Below, piece after piece: positions 1 to 8,787 of a DNA stretch of 50,944 bases. The notes under the pieces are model-generated. The model was given only the letters and a program-made list of their open reading frames with translations. It was not told the DNA's origin and ran no database searches. Position 1 is the first letter of the stretch. Every line of letters starts with the position of its first letter. Position numbers and translations under genes: made by a program. The stretch covers positions 1 through 50,944 of the forward strand of contig CAJWLF010000015.1 in NCBI GenBank assembly GCA_913043205.1, written 5' to 3'. Source of the DNA: an uncultured Chloroflexota bacterium (GTDB lineage Bacteria; Chloroflexota; UBA11872; VXNJ01).

Positions 1-380
1 TGCACGGCAAGAGCTTTAGGCCTGTCATTGAGGGCACAACCGACGAACATCGCGAGACCATCATCGTCGGTTACCACAATTCTGACTTACGCTGCATACG
101 CAGCAAGGAATGGAGTTTGCTGGCCAATCCCGCTATAGGACAATGCCAACTTTTTAACCTAGTAAGCGACCCTAAAGAACAACACAACGTCGCTAGCCAA
201 AACCCTGATTTGGTAGCAAGTCTGCGTGATCAGTTTGGACCCGTATATTTCCTTATGGGCAGACCAAGAGAATCTATGCGCCATTTCGAAGTGCACGGAG
301 GAACAACAGCCAGCCTAAGCATGGACCCCAAATTTCATGACACCAGTAGCTTCTTTCCTATAAGCAAATCGACTAAGTAA
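1..380 (+). CDS. Sulfatase (arylsulfatase family), C-terminal fragment
   Basis: The 5' part of this gene lies outside the window; the reading frame enters at base 3 and gives about 125 codons before the TAA stop. The fragment has the C-terminal pattern of alkaline-phosphatase-fold sulfatases: HGKSFRPVIEG, then R-S-K-E-W, then QLFNLVSDPKEQHNVA, which matches the usual 'ELYDLxxDPxExxNLA' signature close to the end of these enzymes. The formylglycine and metal-binding residues would be in the missing part, so substrate and activity cannot be judged. It sits 11 bases upstream of two aldo/keto reductases on the same strand and may share a transcript with them. An apparent TTG start at 117 is internal and not the true start. 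Confidence 0.8.
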   Translation, partial: HGKSFRPVIEGTTDEHRETIIVGYHNSDLRCIRSKEWSLLANPAIGQCQLFNLVSDPKEQHNVASQNPDLVASLRDQFGPVYFLMGRPRESMRHFEVHGGTTASLSMDPKFHDTSSFFPISKSTK

Positions 381-391
381 GGTTAGGGCTT

Positions 392-1381
392 ATGCAAAGT
401 CGCATCTTCGGAAAAACAAACTTGGAACTCTCTGTCCTTGGCCTAGGAGGAGGATCGTTCCGGTCGCTTGATAACGTCCCTACCGACTCCGATGCGGTTG
501 ACATCGTAGCAGCCGCCTTTGAGAACGGGTATACGATGATCGACACCGCCCCACTGTACGGTGATTCCGAAAGACGAATAGGAATAGCACTTCGAGAATT
601 ATCGGCACAACTACCAAACAATTTAGTGCTCAACACCAAAGTCGGCTACCGCCCCCACCCATTCGATTATTCCTACGATGCAACACGCAAATGCGTGGAA
701 GAAAGCCTTGCGACTCTTGGAGTCACACAATTGCAACTAGTACACATACATGATGTTGAGCGATCAGATTTAAAGACGGTAATGAAAGGTGCACGACGAG
801 CCCTTCATGATATGCAGACAGAAGGGACCATAGGTTATGTGGGTGTTTCTGGTGGCCCAGTATCCATACTGCAGGAATTTATTGATACCGGTGAATTCGA
901 CAGCTTGATAACTCACAACCGGTTCAATCTTCTAGACCAACCTGCAGCAAGTTTGCTCAAAAGAGCAAAAAAGCTTGGCCTGGGGACAATAAATGCAGCT
1001 CCTTTTGCTACAGGGTTGTTGGCAGACCCGAGCCGCATATCCCCTACACATGGCTATCAACCTGCAAATCCAGAAGTCATATATCGAGCTTTGCAAATCG
1101 AAACCATATGCCGCAATGCAAATCTATCAATTGCAACAGTAGCGCTTCGTTTTTCAACAGACAACCCACTAGTAGACTTAACAGTCGCTGGAGCAACATC
1201 TCCAAACGAGGCCCGTTCCGCGGCTGCTGCGCTAGAAGCCCACTTGCCCTTGAGTCTTTTAGATCAAATTTCCCAAAACTTTCCGCCCAACAAAGCCGAC
1301 AATGTAGAGTTATGGCGAGCTGACAAAAAGCTAGATGAAGCTGCATTAACAGGCTACGTTAATAAAGATCGGACTTCTTGA
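392..1381 (+). CDS. Aldo/keto reductase, first tandem copy
   Basis: A 329-residue aldo/keto reductase, a TIM-barrel NAD(P)H-dependent oxidoreductase acting on sugars or aldehydes. The catalytic tetrad can be placed: Asp51 and Tyr56 in MIDTAPLYG, Lys83 in NTKVGYRP, and His118 or His120 in LVHIHDV. The overall pattern is nearest to the D-threo-aldose (fucose) dehydrogenase-like branch. It follows a sulfatase by 11 bases and its TGA overlaps the ATG of a clearly homologous second copy by one base. The grouping suggests breakdown of a sulfated sugar, but this is inferred only from position. The substrate is unknown. Confidence 0.88.
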   Translation: MQSRIFGKTNLELSVLGLGGGSFRSLDNVPTDSDAVDIVAAAFENGYTMIDTAPLYGDSERRIGIALRELSAQLPNNLVLNTKVGYRPHPFDYSYDATRKCVEESLATLGVTQLQLVHIHDVERSDLKTVMKGARRALHDMQTEGTIGYVGVSGGPVSILQEFIDTGEFDSLITHNRFNLLDQPAASLLKRAKKLGLGTINAAPFATGLLADPSRISPTHGYQPANPEVIYRALQIETICRNANLSIATVALRFSTDNPLVDLTVAGATSPNEARSAAAALEAHLPLSLLDQISQNFPPNKADNVELWRADKKLDEAALTGYVNKDRTS

Positions 1382-2331
1382 TGCCTAAAATGACACGTCG
1401 CCGCTATGGACATGATGATATTTTGGTTACACCTTTGGGCCTGGGCTGCGTTCCCTTAGGGGACACAAAAAAAGTCCCTGATGACGAAACCGCGATAGAA
1501 ATCATCAAGGCTGCCTTTGACTCAGGGATTAACTTCCTAGACACAGCTCCTTTGTACGGAGAAGGTAATTCAGAACGTAGAGTCGGCCTTGCCCTAAAGG
1601 AGCTAAAATCCAGCATTCCTGATGACTTCGTGTTAAACACTAAGGTGGGATACCGACCTAACCCTTTCGATTACTCCGAAGAGGCATCACTCAAATGCGT
1701 AGAAGAAAGTATGAATCTTTTGGGGGTCGATCACATCGATATGGTCCACATCCATGATGTGCAACACTCAGACCTAAACACGGTAATGGCGGGAAGCCTT
1801 AAGGCTCTCAACCGACTACGAGAAGAGGGTGTAATCAAGTGTGTAGGAGTGGCTGGTGGCCGAATCGACATGCTTATTGAATACATAGAGACGAACGCCT
1901 TCGATAGCGTTATAACCCACAATAGATTCAACCTTCTGGATCAGCCTGCTAATCCATTATTGGATAAAGCGAAGCAATTGGGAGTTTCCGTAATAAATGG
2001 GGCACCATATGCATCTGGAATGCTAGCCCGACCATTTGACAACAACACAACCTATGTTTACTTGAAATCCCCTTCATCAGTTAGAACTAGGGCAAAAAAG
2101 ATAGCTTCCATATGTAAGGCTTACGGGGTTGACTTGCCACAAATAGCAACCCAATTTTCAGTGCGTGACAACCGCATAGGGACTACTATTTTTGGAGCCA
2201 GCAAGATAGAACAAATCCGGCAAACTGCAAACTCAATTACCCTGGACATCCCAGACGATCTCTGGCTCGAAATTGCCACTGAGGTTCCTCCCGTCGAGGA
2301 GGATACGGTACAGGGTCTTCAGCCACAGTAG
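1381..2331 (+). CDS. Aldo/keto reductase, second tandem copy
   Basis: A 316-residue aldo/keto reductase homologous along its length to the upstream gene; both share the VMxG stretch and the block around KCVEES and VHIHDV. Asp54 and Tyr59 (FLDTAPLYG), the Lys of NTKVGYRPNP and the His of VHIHDV complete the catalytic set. The ATG at 1381 overlaps the preceding TGA by one base; a TTG three bases upstream is less likely. The arrangement points to a local duplication followed by divergence. The stop lies 7 bases from the convergent stop of the EamA transporter, with no hairpin between them. Confidence 0.88.
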   Translation: MPKMTRRRYGHDDILVTPLGLGCVPLGDTKKVPDDETAIEIIKAAFDSGINFLDTAPLYGEGNSERRVGLALKELKSSIPDDFVLNTKVGYRPNPFDYSEEASLKCVEESMNLLGVDHIDMVHIHDVQHSDLNTVMAGSLKALNRLREEGVIKCVGVAGGRIDMLIEYIETNAFDSVITHNRFNLLDQPANPLLDKAKQLGVSVINGAPYASGMLARPFDNNTTYVYLKSPSSVRTRAKKIASICKAYGVDLPQIATQFSVRDNRIGTTIFGASKIEQIRQTANSITLDIPDDLWLEIATEVPPVEEDTVQGLQPQ

Positions 2332-2337
2332 ATTCTG

Positions 2338-3222
2338 TCAACTCACACTAACGAAGATTACCCCTATAACTGCGACAAACACCCCAACAATGGCTAGGGC
2401 GTTCATACGTTCTCTAAAAAATATCGCAGCGAGAATCATCGTTATAACGGGCGAAACAGCTGATATCGCAGCGCCTCTCGCCGCACCAATCATCTGTAAT
2501 GATGTAAGCAGCAAAAAACTGCCGACAGATATCCCTACTATCCCGGCTAAAACAGCCAACCAAGCATGCTTCAGAACTATCCCTCTGGGTACAACCTCCC
2601 CTGTGATTCCCCAAGCTAGAGCAGTGGAAAACAAAGCCGCTACTGGCAATCTAAATGAGTTTGCCACTATAGGATGGGCCTCTCCGACCCCTACGCTCAG
2701 TAAAACAAAATCAATCCCCCAAATCATTGTCGCAAATATTACGAGCCCCACAGCAACCCAATAGTCCCGCGACCCCAAGCTCGCTTCACCTTTTTCCTTT
2801 TGATTACGCCGCATAACCAACAAGCACCCGGCTATCACCAAAACCGCACCTAAAATCACGAACTCGTTAATAACTTCATCTAACAAGAGCCAGGCGAACA
2901 AAGTCGTAAATAATGGAGCAAAGCCTCCAAGGGCATAAGCTCTGCCAACTCCAATTAATCTCATGCCACGGATCATAAGTAAATCTGCTACTGCTATGCC
3001 TGTGACACAAGTGGCCGCCAAAGCTACATAGTTGGTCAGTTCAAGTTCCCGAATTCTGGGCAACCAGCCAATTAGCACTAATCCAATCACATACACCAAC
3101 GCAGGACCACTCATCCGTAGAGCGTTAAGGTTCAGTATGTTGTAACGATCAGGAACTGCACGAAGCAGAACAAATCCTGAAGCCCATGCAGTAGCGGCAC
3201 CGAGAGCCGCAATTTCACCCAT
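2338..3222 (-). CDS. EamA/DMT-superfamily transporter
   Basis: A 294-residue, very hydrophobic protein that reads as ten transmembrane helices in two repeated halves, the usual size and layout of the drug/metabolite transporter (EamA) family. The second half contains the usual conserved run near SAVSPVITMILAAIFFRER, matching the family pattern 'xxPvxaxllaxlxlgExl'. The cargo cannot be told from sequence. It is 53 bases downstream of glyA on the same strand and may be read from that promoter, which weakly suggests amino-acid or metabolite export. Confidence 0.85.
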   Translation of the reverse strand: MGEIAALGAATAWASGFVLLRAVPDRYNILNLNALRMSGPALVYVIGLVLIGWLPRIRELELTNYVALAATCVTGIAVADLLMIRGMRLIGVGRAYALGGFAPLFTTLFAWLLLDEVINEFVILGAVLVIAGCLLVMRRNQKEKGEASLGSRDYWVAVGLVIFATMIWGIDFVLLSVGVGEAHPIVANSFRLPVAALFSTALAWGITGEVVPRGIVLKHAWLAVLAGIVGISVGSFLLLTSLQMIGAARGAAISAVSPVITMILAAIFFRERMNALAIVGVFVAVIGVIFVSVS

Positions 3223-3274
3223 TAGTGAGAAAGATTATAAACGGTCTCCCGCATACTTCACTTGTCGACATAAT

Positions 3275-4552
3275 TCAGACTCTAGTGATCCCGGGAACAG
3301 GGAACCCTTCAGCCATATCTGCCACCTCAGCGTGAATTGTCCGTAACACATCACGATCATCTGAAGAGTCGAAAACCCTGCGGATCCACACTGCAATCTG
3401 ACGCATCTCAGATTCCCCAAAACCTCTGGTCGTTAAAGCAGGAGTACCTAGTCGGATTCCTGAAGTCACAAACGCTTTACGAGTTTCGCGAGGGACCGTA
3501 TTCTTATTTGTTGTAATTCCCGCAATTTCTAACGCGGACTGCATCTTTTTCCCACTTGGCCCTTTAGGCCCGAGATCAATCAACATAAGGTGATTATCAG
3601 TCCCGTCACTAACTAATCTCATACCCTGCCGAATAAGCTCACTAGCCAACATTTGAGCATTGGTAACTACTTGCCGACTGTATTCCTTGAAATCCGGTTG
3701 AAGCGCCTCTTTGAACGCTACAGCTTTGCCCGCTATTACATTCATGAAAGGACCTCCCTGAATCCCAGGGAACATCGCTCCATCAATTTTCTTTGCCCAC
3801 TCTTTTTTACATATAACAAATCCGCCCCTAGGCCCGCGCAATGATTTATGTGTGGAACTGGTCACAAAATCTGCATGCGGCACCGGAGATGGATGACTGC
3901 CTCCTGCCACCAACCCTGATATATGAGCCATGTCGGTCATATGTAAAGCTCCTACCTCATCGGCAATCTCTCGGAATTTTGAAAAGTCAATAAGCCTCGG
4001 ATACGCAGTTGATCCAGACACAATTAATTTTGGCCTATGCTCCAATGCTAAACGGCGGACATTTTCATAGTCTATGGTCTCAGTATCCGGATTTACTCCA
4101 TAGCCAACAACGTTGTACAACGCCCCCGAGAAGTTTTTTGGATGCCCATGAGTCAAATGGCCACCGTGCTCTAATCGCATACCCATTAGAGTATCCCCAG
4201 GCTCTAGCATTGACATATAAACCGCCATATTGGGGACTGACCCAGAGTGTGGCTGCACATTAGCATGCTCCCCACCCATAAGCTGCAAAAGCCGATCCCT
4301 CGCAAGATCCTCAACCACATCCACATTTATACAACCACCATAATATCTCTTGCCCGGATAGCCTTCAGCATATTTGTTGGTAAATATCGACCCCACAGCC
4401 TCCATCACAGCTTCGCTGGTGTAATTCTCAGAAGCTATAAGCTCAAGTCCTTCAACTTGCCGTTTACCCTCCATCCCCAGCACCTTCGCCAACTCTGGGT
4501 CAACATTGCTGAGTTCCAAAGATTTCCTCTTAGTCAATTCACTAGTGGCCAC
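3275..4552 (-). CDS. glyA: Serine hydroxymethyltransferase
   Basis: A 425-residue PLP enzyme that interconverts serine plus tetrahydrofolate with glycine plus 5,10-methylene-tetrahydrofolate, feeding one-carbon metabolism. Characteristic blocks are [46 protein letters not shown] and the PLP lysine Lys236 in [14 protein letters not shown]. Length is normal for bacterial GlyA. The start is GTG at 4552, with only a weak purine stretch upstream. A good sigma70-like promoter lies at 4601-4629. It is the first gene of a likely transcript that continues into the EamA transporter. Confidence 0.97.
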   Translation of the reverse strand: MATSELTKRKSLELSNVDPELAKVLGMEGKRQVEGLELIASENYTSEAVMEAVGSIFTNKYAEGYPGKRYYGGCINVDVVEDLARDRLLQLMGGEHANVQPHSGSVPNMAVYMSMLEPGDTLMGMRLEHGGHLTHGHPKNFSGALYNVVGYGVNPDTETIDYENVRRLALEHRPKLIVSGSTAYPRLIDFSKFREIADEVGALHMTDMAHISGLVAGGSHPSPVPHADFVTSSTHKSLRGPRGGFVICKKEWAKKIDGAMFPGIQGGPFMNVIAGKAVAFKEALQPDFKEYSRQVVTNAQMLASELIRQGMRLVSDGTDNHLMLIDLGPKGPSGKKMQSALEIAGITTNKNTVPRETRKAFVTSGIRLGTPALTTRGFGESEMRQIAVWIRRVFDSSDDRDVLRTIHAEVADMAEGFPVPGITRV

Positions 4553-4600
4553 AATAAAAACCCGCTAATTCTCTATGTGTCGATAAGGATACAACCGAAC

Positions 4601-4629
4601 TTTATACGCAAAATACATTTTGATTTCAA
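4601..4629 (-). promoter_or_regulatory. Predicted sigma70 promoter of glyA
   Basis: On the minus strand, -35 TTGAAA (4629-4624), a 17-base spacer and -10 TATAAA (4606-4601). Transcription would begin near 4594, about 40 bases before the GTG of glyA. No riboswitch-like structure was seen in the short leader. Confidence 0.55.
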
Positions 4630-4672
4630 ATCTACAATGCACATTAAGTTATTTGATTCACCATCAAAAACT

Positions 4673-4984
4673 TTAGGAGTTATTGCCATTCTTTGCCCTC
4701 GACTGTCGTCCACGGGGCATCGAGATCAATAGATCGGTTGCATCTTGCAATCCACCTAGGATTTCAGGCAATAGTTCTTCATGAACATTCATGCCTTGCC
4801 GGCCAGGCTTCAGCTTGTCATCATCTTTTTCATCACGGTAATAGACCCGCACTTGAACATAGTTATTGCCACGAAACTCGTTTATACCAACTATCCATTC
4901 CTCATTACTAGACTTAGGAAGCCTTCGAAGAACTTTTACGTCATCAGGTAAATCATCATCTTCTAATATTACCGGCTCGGCCAT
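4673..4984 (-). CDS. PC4/YdbC-like ssDNA-binding protein
   Basis: A 103-residue acidic protein whose centre (residues about 30-75: INEFRGNNYVQVRVYYRDE, followed by KPGRQGMNV) matches the transcriptional coactivator p15 (PC4)/YdbC fold. The family pattern is 'I.EF.G..YVDIR.YY.DE...KPtkKGI.L'. Family members bind single-stranded DNA as dimers and act in transcription or repair. The acidic N-terminus (residues 6-16) and the basic C-terminus are not part of the fold. The start ATG at 4984 lies inside a possible 49-codon gene, suggesting coupled translation. The function in this organism is inferred from the fold only. Confidence 0.72.
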   Translation of the reverse strand: MAEPVILEDDDLPDDVKVLRRLPKSSNEEWIVGINEFRGNNYVQVRVYYRDEKDDDKLKPGRQGMNVHEELLPEILGGLQDATDLLISMPRGRQSRAKNGNNS

Positions 4985-5118
4985 GTCTGCCTTTCATTTT
5001 CGTATATCAGCCGCTCCAAATAACGACCAACATTTGGAGAATTCAACCTAAACATGTTACCCATGCGCTCCTCATAATCACGCACGACAACAACTTTAAC
5101 AGCGTTAAAAGCTACCAT
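4969..5118 (-). CDS. Candidate small protein overlapping the PC4-like gene
   Basis: A 49-codon open frame starts with ATG at 5118, preceded by AGGA seven bases upstream, and ends with TAA at 4971-4969. It overlaps the first 16 bases of the PC4-like gene in another frame. The product begins MVAFNAVKVVVVRDYEERMG and ends YENERQTWPSR; it is charged, with a short hydrophobic strand, and I recognise no family. The ribosome-binding site and the overlap with the next start favour a real, translationally coupled gene. The small size leaves chance possible. Confidence 0.4.
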   Translation of the reverse strand: MVAFNAVKVVVVRDYEERMGNMFRLNSPNVGRYLERLIYENERQTWPSR

Positions 5119-5315
5119 ACCTCAATCCTACAGGCGACATGTCAAAACATGAAGCAAAGCATAGCTGCACTCGAATACAAGAAAAAACAAAACCAGGTCG
5201 CTACTCCAATATTCCAGATACTTGCTGCTAAACATTAGAAATCCGCATAATATTGGATACTATCCGTTGGGTTATCAGTACGGGTTAAGTCGCTACAGGA
5301 AATGTTGAGCACTTT
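5119..5315. other. Intergenic region between divergent genes
   Basis: This 197-base gap separates the minus-strand PC4 pair from the plus-strand epimerase and should carry promoters for both. The only structure noted is a perfect inverted repeat GGATA-C-TATCC at 5255-5265. A TTGACA on the minus strand near 5142 has no well-spaced -10 box. Nothing else is supported. Confidence 0.4.
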
Positions 5316-6242
5316 GTGAAAAAGTTTATTGTCACCGGTGGGGCAGGATTTATTGGGTCACACCTCACCGACGCGTTGCTTGAAAATGAAGCAGAGGTGC
5401 TCGTCATCGACGATATGTCCACAGGCCATAAACAGAATATTAATCCAAAAGCAGATCTGGAACGCATGGGTATTCAAGACCCAAACATTAGCAATGTATT
5501 TAAGACATTCGCGCCAGATTGTGTATACCACCTAGCCGCTCAAGCTGATCCAAAAAGAGCAGTCAGAGAGCCGGGCTTCGATGCCAACATGAATATACTA
5601 GGGACTATTAACATCACATTAGCAAGTATAAAAGCTGAATGCGAAAACCTCATTTTTACCTCTACAGGAGGGGCCATGTATGGCACCCCTGAGGCAAACT
5701 CACTCCCTGTGGCCGAAACCCATCCACCTTCTCCCACTTCTCCCTATGGTCTATCGAAATTGTGTGCCGAACTCTACATTAGACAGATAGCCTCTGCTGC
5801 CAGTCTGAATTACTCCATTTTGCGCCCAGCAAACGTTTATGGCCCAAGGCAGGACCCCGCATCTGAGGTGGGAGTTGTATTGATATTACTAGAAGAACTG
5901 CTTGCTGGGCGGACACCTACATTACGAGGATTCGGATCCCCGACGCGCGATTACATTTACGTCACAGACCTTGTTTCTGCACTACTTTCTGTTGCAAAAT
6001 CCCGAGAGACAGGTCCTTTTCACATAGGATCCGGGACCGAAACGTCTGTTGAGACAATATTCTCAAAGCTTACCGATCGCCTCCATTGTTCCCCTCAAGC
6101 ACACCGGGCACCTCTGTTACCCGGTGAGGTACAGAATATGGCGCTTGATTCAAGCAAGGCCAAGGACGCTATAGGGTGGACGCCTAAAGTGTCGCTGGAT
6201 GAAGGACTCGACCTAACCGTAGCATGGGCCAAAAGCCACTAA
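5316..6242 (+). CDS. NAD-dependent nucleotide-sugar epimerase/dehydratase (GalE-like extended SDR)
   Basis: A 308-residue extended short-chain dehydrogenase. It has the Rossmann motif VTGGAGFIGSH (residues 6-16), the Asp-rich strand end VLVIDDMSTG, the Ser/Thr of FTSTGG (about 115-119), and catalytic Tyr144 and Lys148 in SPYGLSKLCAE. RPANVYGPRQ and DYIYVTDL are typical of UDP-glucose 4-epimerases and related nucleotide-sugar enzymes. The exact sugar is not determined. Translation starts at GTG 5316. Its stop overlaps the convergent stop of the TrkA-like gene by 4 bases, so no terminator separates them. Confidence 0.88.
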   Translation: MKKFIVTGGAGFIGSHLTDALLENEAEVLVIDDMSTGHKQNINPKADLERMGIQDPNISNVFKTFAPDCVYHLAAQADPKRAVREPGFDANMNILGTINITLASIKAECENLIFTSTGGAMYGTPEANSLPVAETHPPSPTSPYGLSKLCAELYIRQIASAASLNYSILRPANVYGPRQDPASEVGVVLILLEELLAGRTPTLRGFGSPTRDYIYVTDLVSALLSVAKSRETGPFHIGSGTETSVETIFSKLTDRLHCSPQAHRAPLLPGEVQNMALDSSKAKDAIGWTPKVSLDEGLDLTVAWAKSH

Positions 6243-6928
6243 GTCATTTCTACTTTGATTTCAGGCTCCACAATAAATTGGCGGGCCCTCTCAGCACTGT
6301 CCAGCTGAACCAAAGCTACCAACATGTCACCTTTTTCAACAATCAGCTGACTATCCGGAAAAAGGGCTTCCGCTCCGCGGATCACTGTACATAGGTTACA
6401 GCCGTAGCTCGGTAGCCCCAGTTCTCCTAGACGTTTACCAACAACACGAGAATCTGCGTATACACGGTATTCCACCAGCTCTAGACCACTTTCCTCGAGA
6501 CGCATCAGATGCACCACGGCTCCAGCATCTTCAACATCTTTCTCAATCATCGAGAGAATGAGGTCTGTAGCACTAACAGTCTCGTCCACGCCTAATTTTC
6601 GAAACACAGCAGCATTGTTCGGATTGTTTATCCGTGCCAAGCTTCGAGCCTTATGTTTTGACAGCATATTCGTTAGTTGGCAAACCACTAGATTATCCTC
6701 ATCATCACCCGTTACAGCTACAACTAAATCGGCACGAGTCACCCCTGCAAATTTCAGCCAGCGACCTTCAGAGCCGTCCTTCGTCAACACCAAGCTGCCA
6801 AACTCCGCCCTGAGCTTAGCCGCACGTTCATGGTCACTTTCCATCAACACAATTTCATTCCCCAACCCTAGCAATTCCCGTGAGAGGTGATATCCCACTT
6901 TCCCTCCACCCACCACAATTACGAACAT
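6239..6928 (-). CDS. TrkA/KtrA-type K+ uptake regulatory protein (KTN + C domains)
   Basis: A 229-residue cytoplasmic regulator of a Trk/Ktr potassium channel. The Rossmann KTN (RCK) domain opens with VIVVGGGKVGYHLSREL, ends its second strand with an acidic residue (LMESD), and carries the VVAVTGDDEDN stretch. A TrkA-C domain occupies about residues 140-225 (ELVEYRVYADSRVVGKRLGELG). Such proteins bind NAD(H) or ATP/ADP and gate a TrkH/KtrB pore; no pore gene is in this window. It overlaps the preceding KTN-only gene by 10 bases, so the two are probably co-translated and may form a hetero-oligomer. Confidence 0.88.
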   Translation of the reverse strand: MFVIVVGGGKVGYHLSRELLGLGNEIVLMESDHERAAKLRAEFGSLVLTKDGSEGRWLKFAGVTRADLVVAVTGDDEDNLVVCQLTNMLSKHKARSLARINNPNNAAVFRKLGVDETVSATDLILSMIEKDVEDAGAVVHLMRLEESGLELVEYRVYADSRVVGKRLGELGLPSYGCNLCTVIRGAEALFPDSQLIVEKGDMLVALVQLDSAERARQFIVEPEIKVEMT

Positions 6929-7353
6929 TTGTCAGCACTTTCTAGCAAGGAGTCTCTCATTATTTGCGCCCCTATCCTAGTAGGACAAACCGTCTTTAGT
7001 CCTAAAGCCGCATAAGTGTCACTCCGTACTGGATCATAACAACGAACAACCACCCTCTTTACACCAAATAGGGTCTTAGCCATTTGCCCAATCATTATGT
7101 TGGTATTATCCCCCTGAGTAGCAGTTACAACAGCGTCGGCGTGATTAATCCCTGCAGACACCAATACTTCCTCATCCATAGCATTCCCAAAAATTGTCGC
7201 CCCTGTAAAAGCTTCTCCTAGACGCTCAAACGCATCCATTTCACGATCAATCACCACCACCGATTGTCCTTCAGCCGAAAGCGTGGTTGCCAATTCTGCC
7301 CCAACACGCCCGCAGCCAACCACTATCACATATTCACCGGAATTGTCTGACAA
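6919..7353 (-). CDS. TrkA-N (KTN) domain-only protein
   Basis: A 144-residue protein made almost entirely of one nucleotide-binding KTN domain: VIVVGCGRVGAELATTLS near the start, the acidic strand end VVVIDRE, the GNAMDEEVL turn and VVTATQGDNTN. The TrkA-C ligand domain of full-length KtrA/TrkA proteins is missing; the chain stops after the KTN fold. The start is TTG at 7353 with a GG-rich stretch upstream. Overlap with the next, two-domain gene suggests the pair work together, resembling a split TrkA with the order N, then N-C. Confidence 0.85.
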   Translation of the reverse strand: MSDNSGEYVIVVGCGRVGAELATTLSAEGQSVVVIDREMDAFERLGEAFTGATIFGNAMDEEVLVSAGINHADAVVTATQGDNTNIMIGQMAKTLFGVKRVVVRCYDPVRSDTYAALGLKTVCPTRIGAQIMRDSLLESADKCS

Positions 7354-7400
7354 ATCAGCCTACCCTTAACTCAACGATTATCAACATAACGGTATAGCTT

Positions 7401-8282
7401 TCACCGCTCATCATCTGTACCATGCCTGCCTACTCGCTTCTTGTAAAGCTTATGGGCTTTACGCCACTCACTCATGGTATGCCGCATACCAATCTGAGGC
7501 CACTCTACTCCAAACGCATACCCTAACGGATCTTCGGCAGGCAACAATTCCTGAGATTGGGCCAAGGCAATAAATCGGTCGCGAAAATCTGTCAAAACTC
7601 GAATCCTATTAAATAATTCACCTGGTGAATATTCATGGACCGCCTGAGCCTCGATTAGAGTCTCTTCTAAGCGTCCCACAGGATCCGGCCAACTTAATAA
7701 GGTGGGAACTCGCTTGTTCGGCCAAGTAAGCCAGCGACGATTGTATGCATACAACATTTTAACCATGTAATTAATGCCGGCACTGACATGGCAGTGGGCT
7801 GCTAGACTTCCAGATCGTCGATACCACCGCATGGCCTTTTCAGGATTTAAATGATAAGAAAAATGATACAAGTTGCTAGCAATTCGTTGCCTTCTAGTTT
7901 GATCACTATATTCAATTAGACGGTCTATTACTGGCTCGACATCGCCATCACGATCAAATAACAATATGCCTTCGGTCAGTTGGAATTTCCAGATCTCCTC
8001 ACATTTTCCAGCTCGATACTGTTCTATATCCACTCTATTCCCATCTATATGCAACCACCCATCATCCATTTCATCAAGAGCTCGTTCATTACGAGACAAA
8101 TACCCCGGCTCATCCGGATGCCACAAAAAATCCCCGGGAATAACCTCGGGACACAAAGGATCGAACACAATAATTGCATCAACGTCCGATCCCTTGTAAG
8201 CCTCACCTTGGGCTACGCTATCCGTAACCACAAACCCTTTAAACGTTGGCTCAGGAATGAGCTTTTGCCGGACAAAATCCAT
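7401..8282 (-). CDS. Nucleotidyltransferase-superfamily protein, substrate unknown
   Basis: A 293-residue protein with a polymerase-beta-type nucleotidyltransferase signature near the N-terminus. AQGEAYKGSDVDAIIVFD aligns with the family's 'GS.aRG....SDvDl.v' and places metal-binding acidic residues at Asp33 and Asp35. The usual Gly-Ser loop appears as Asp21-Ser22, a departure from consensus. The rest is mostly helical with many Trp and Tyr residues, reminiscent of aminoglycoside adenylyltransferase-like or DUF4037-type proteins. It is alone between the TrkA pair and a divergent NIPSNAP gene. I would not name a substrate. Confidence 0.65.
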   Translation of the reverse strand: MDFVRQKLIPEPTFKGFVVTDSVAQGEAYKGSDVDAIIVFDPLCPEVIPGDFLWHPDEPGYLSRNERALDEMDDGWLHIDGNRVDIEQYRAGKCEEIWKFQLTEGILLFDRDGDVEPVIDRLIEYSDQTRRQRIASNLYHFSYHLNPEKAMRWYRRSGSLAAHCHVSAGINYMVKMLYAYNRRWLTWPNKRVPTLLSWPDPVGRLEETLIEAQAVHEYSPGELFNRIRVLTDFRDRFIALAQSQELLPAEDPLGYAFGVEWPQIGMRHTMSEWRKAHKLYKKRVGRHGTDDER

Positions 8283-8453
8283 TACTTGCTCAAGTTTACA
8301 AACACTATAACTGTTTATAGGCCATTCTCTATTCAGTGTTCACATCCCCTTCATTTGCATCAGTTCATAATTGCCTCAATCGGACACTAGCACTCGCTGC
8401 ACTGTAACATCGTCCAAAGTCCCATAAAAACACATCCAGTAAAAGGAGTACAA

Positions 8454-8777
8454 ATGCTGTACGAACTTCGTGAATATTATGTATTGCCAGGTCGAATGCC
8501 CAATATGTTGGCACGGTTCCGAGACCACACCACAAAAATTTTCGATCGTCTAGGAATTACGAATATAGGGTATTGGACTGAAGAGATTGGGTCTCAAAAC
8601 AGACTGACCTACATCATTGCATTTAGAGACATGGCAGACCGTGAGCAAAAATGGGCAGCCTTCCGCGAAGATCCAGAATGGATTAAGGTCAGGGACGCTT
8701 CGGAACTCGACGGTCAAATAGTAGAAGACGTTGAAAACCGCTTGCTAAACCCCACGGATTTTTCACCACTCACATAA
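8454..8777 (+). CDS. NIPSNAP-family protein
   Basis: A 107-residue protein with the NIPSNAP (dimeric alpha/beta-barrel) pattern: MLYELREYYVLPGRMPN at the start, a central GYWTEEIG.....YIIAFRD, then R-E-x-K-W-A-A-F-R-x-D-P-E-W. These small ferredoxin-like proteins are of poorly defined function; several are monooxygenase-like or act in small-molecule catabolism. A strong ribosome-binding site (AAAGGAG, 5 bases before ATG) fixes the start. It is followed after 10 bases by an SDR, so the two are probably one operon. Confidence 0.85.
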   Translation: MLYELREYYVLPGRMPNMLARFRDHTTKIFDRLGITNIGYWTEEIGSQNRLTYIIAFRDMADREQKWAAFREDPEWIKVRDASELDGQIVEDVENRLLNPTDFSPLT

Positions 8778-8787
8778 GGATCATCCA

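Noticed and set aside
2273-2764. 163-codon plus-strand frame antisense to the EamA transporter
   Set aside because: It is a shadow of the strongly hydrophobic transporter frame, rich in Thr, Ala and Ile, with no family match.
4247-4732. 161-codon plus-strand frame antisense to glyA and the PC4-like gene
   Set aside because: It spans two well-supported genes on the other strand and shows no domain.
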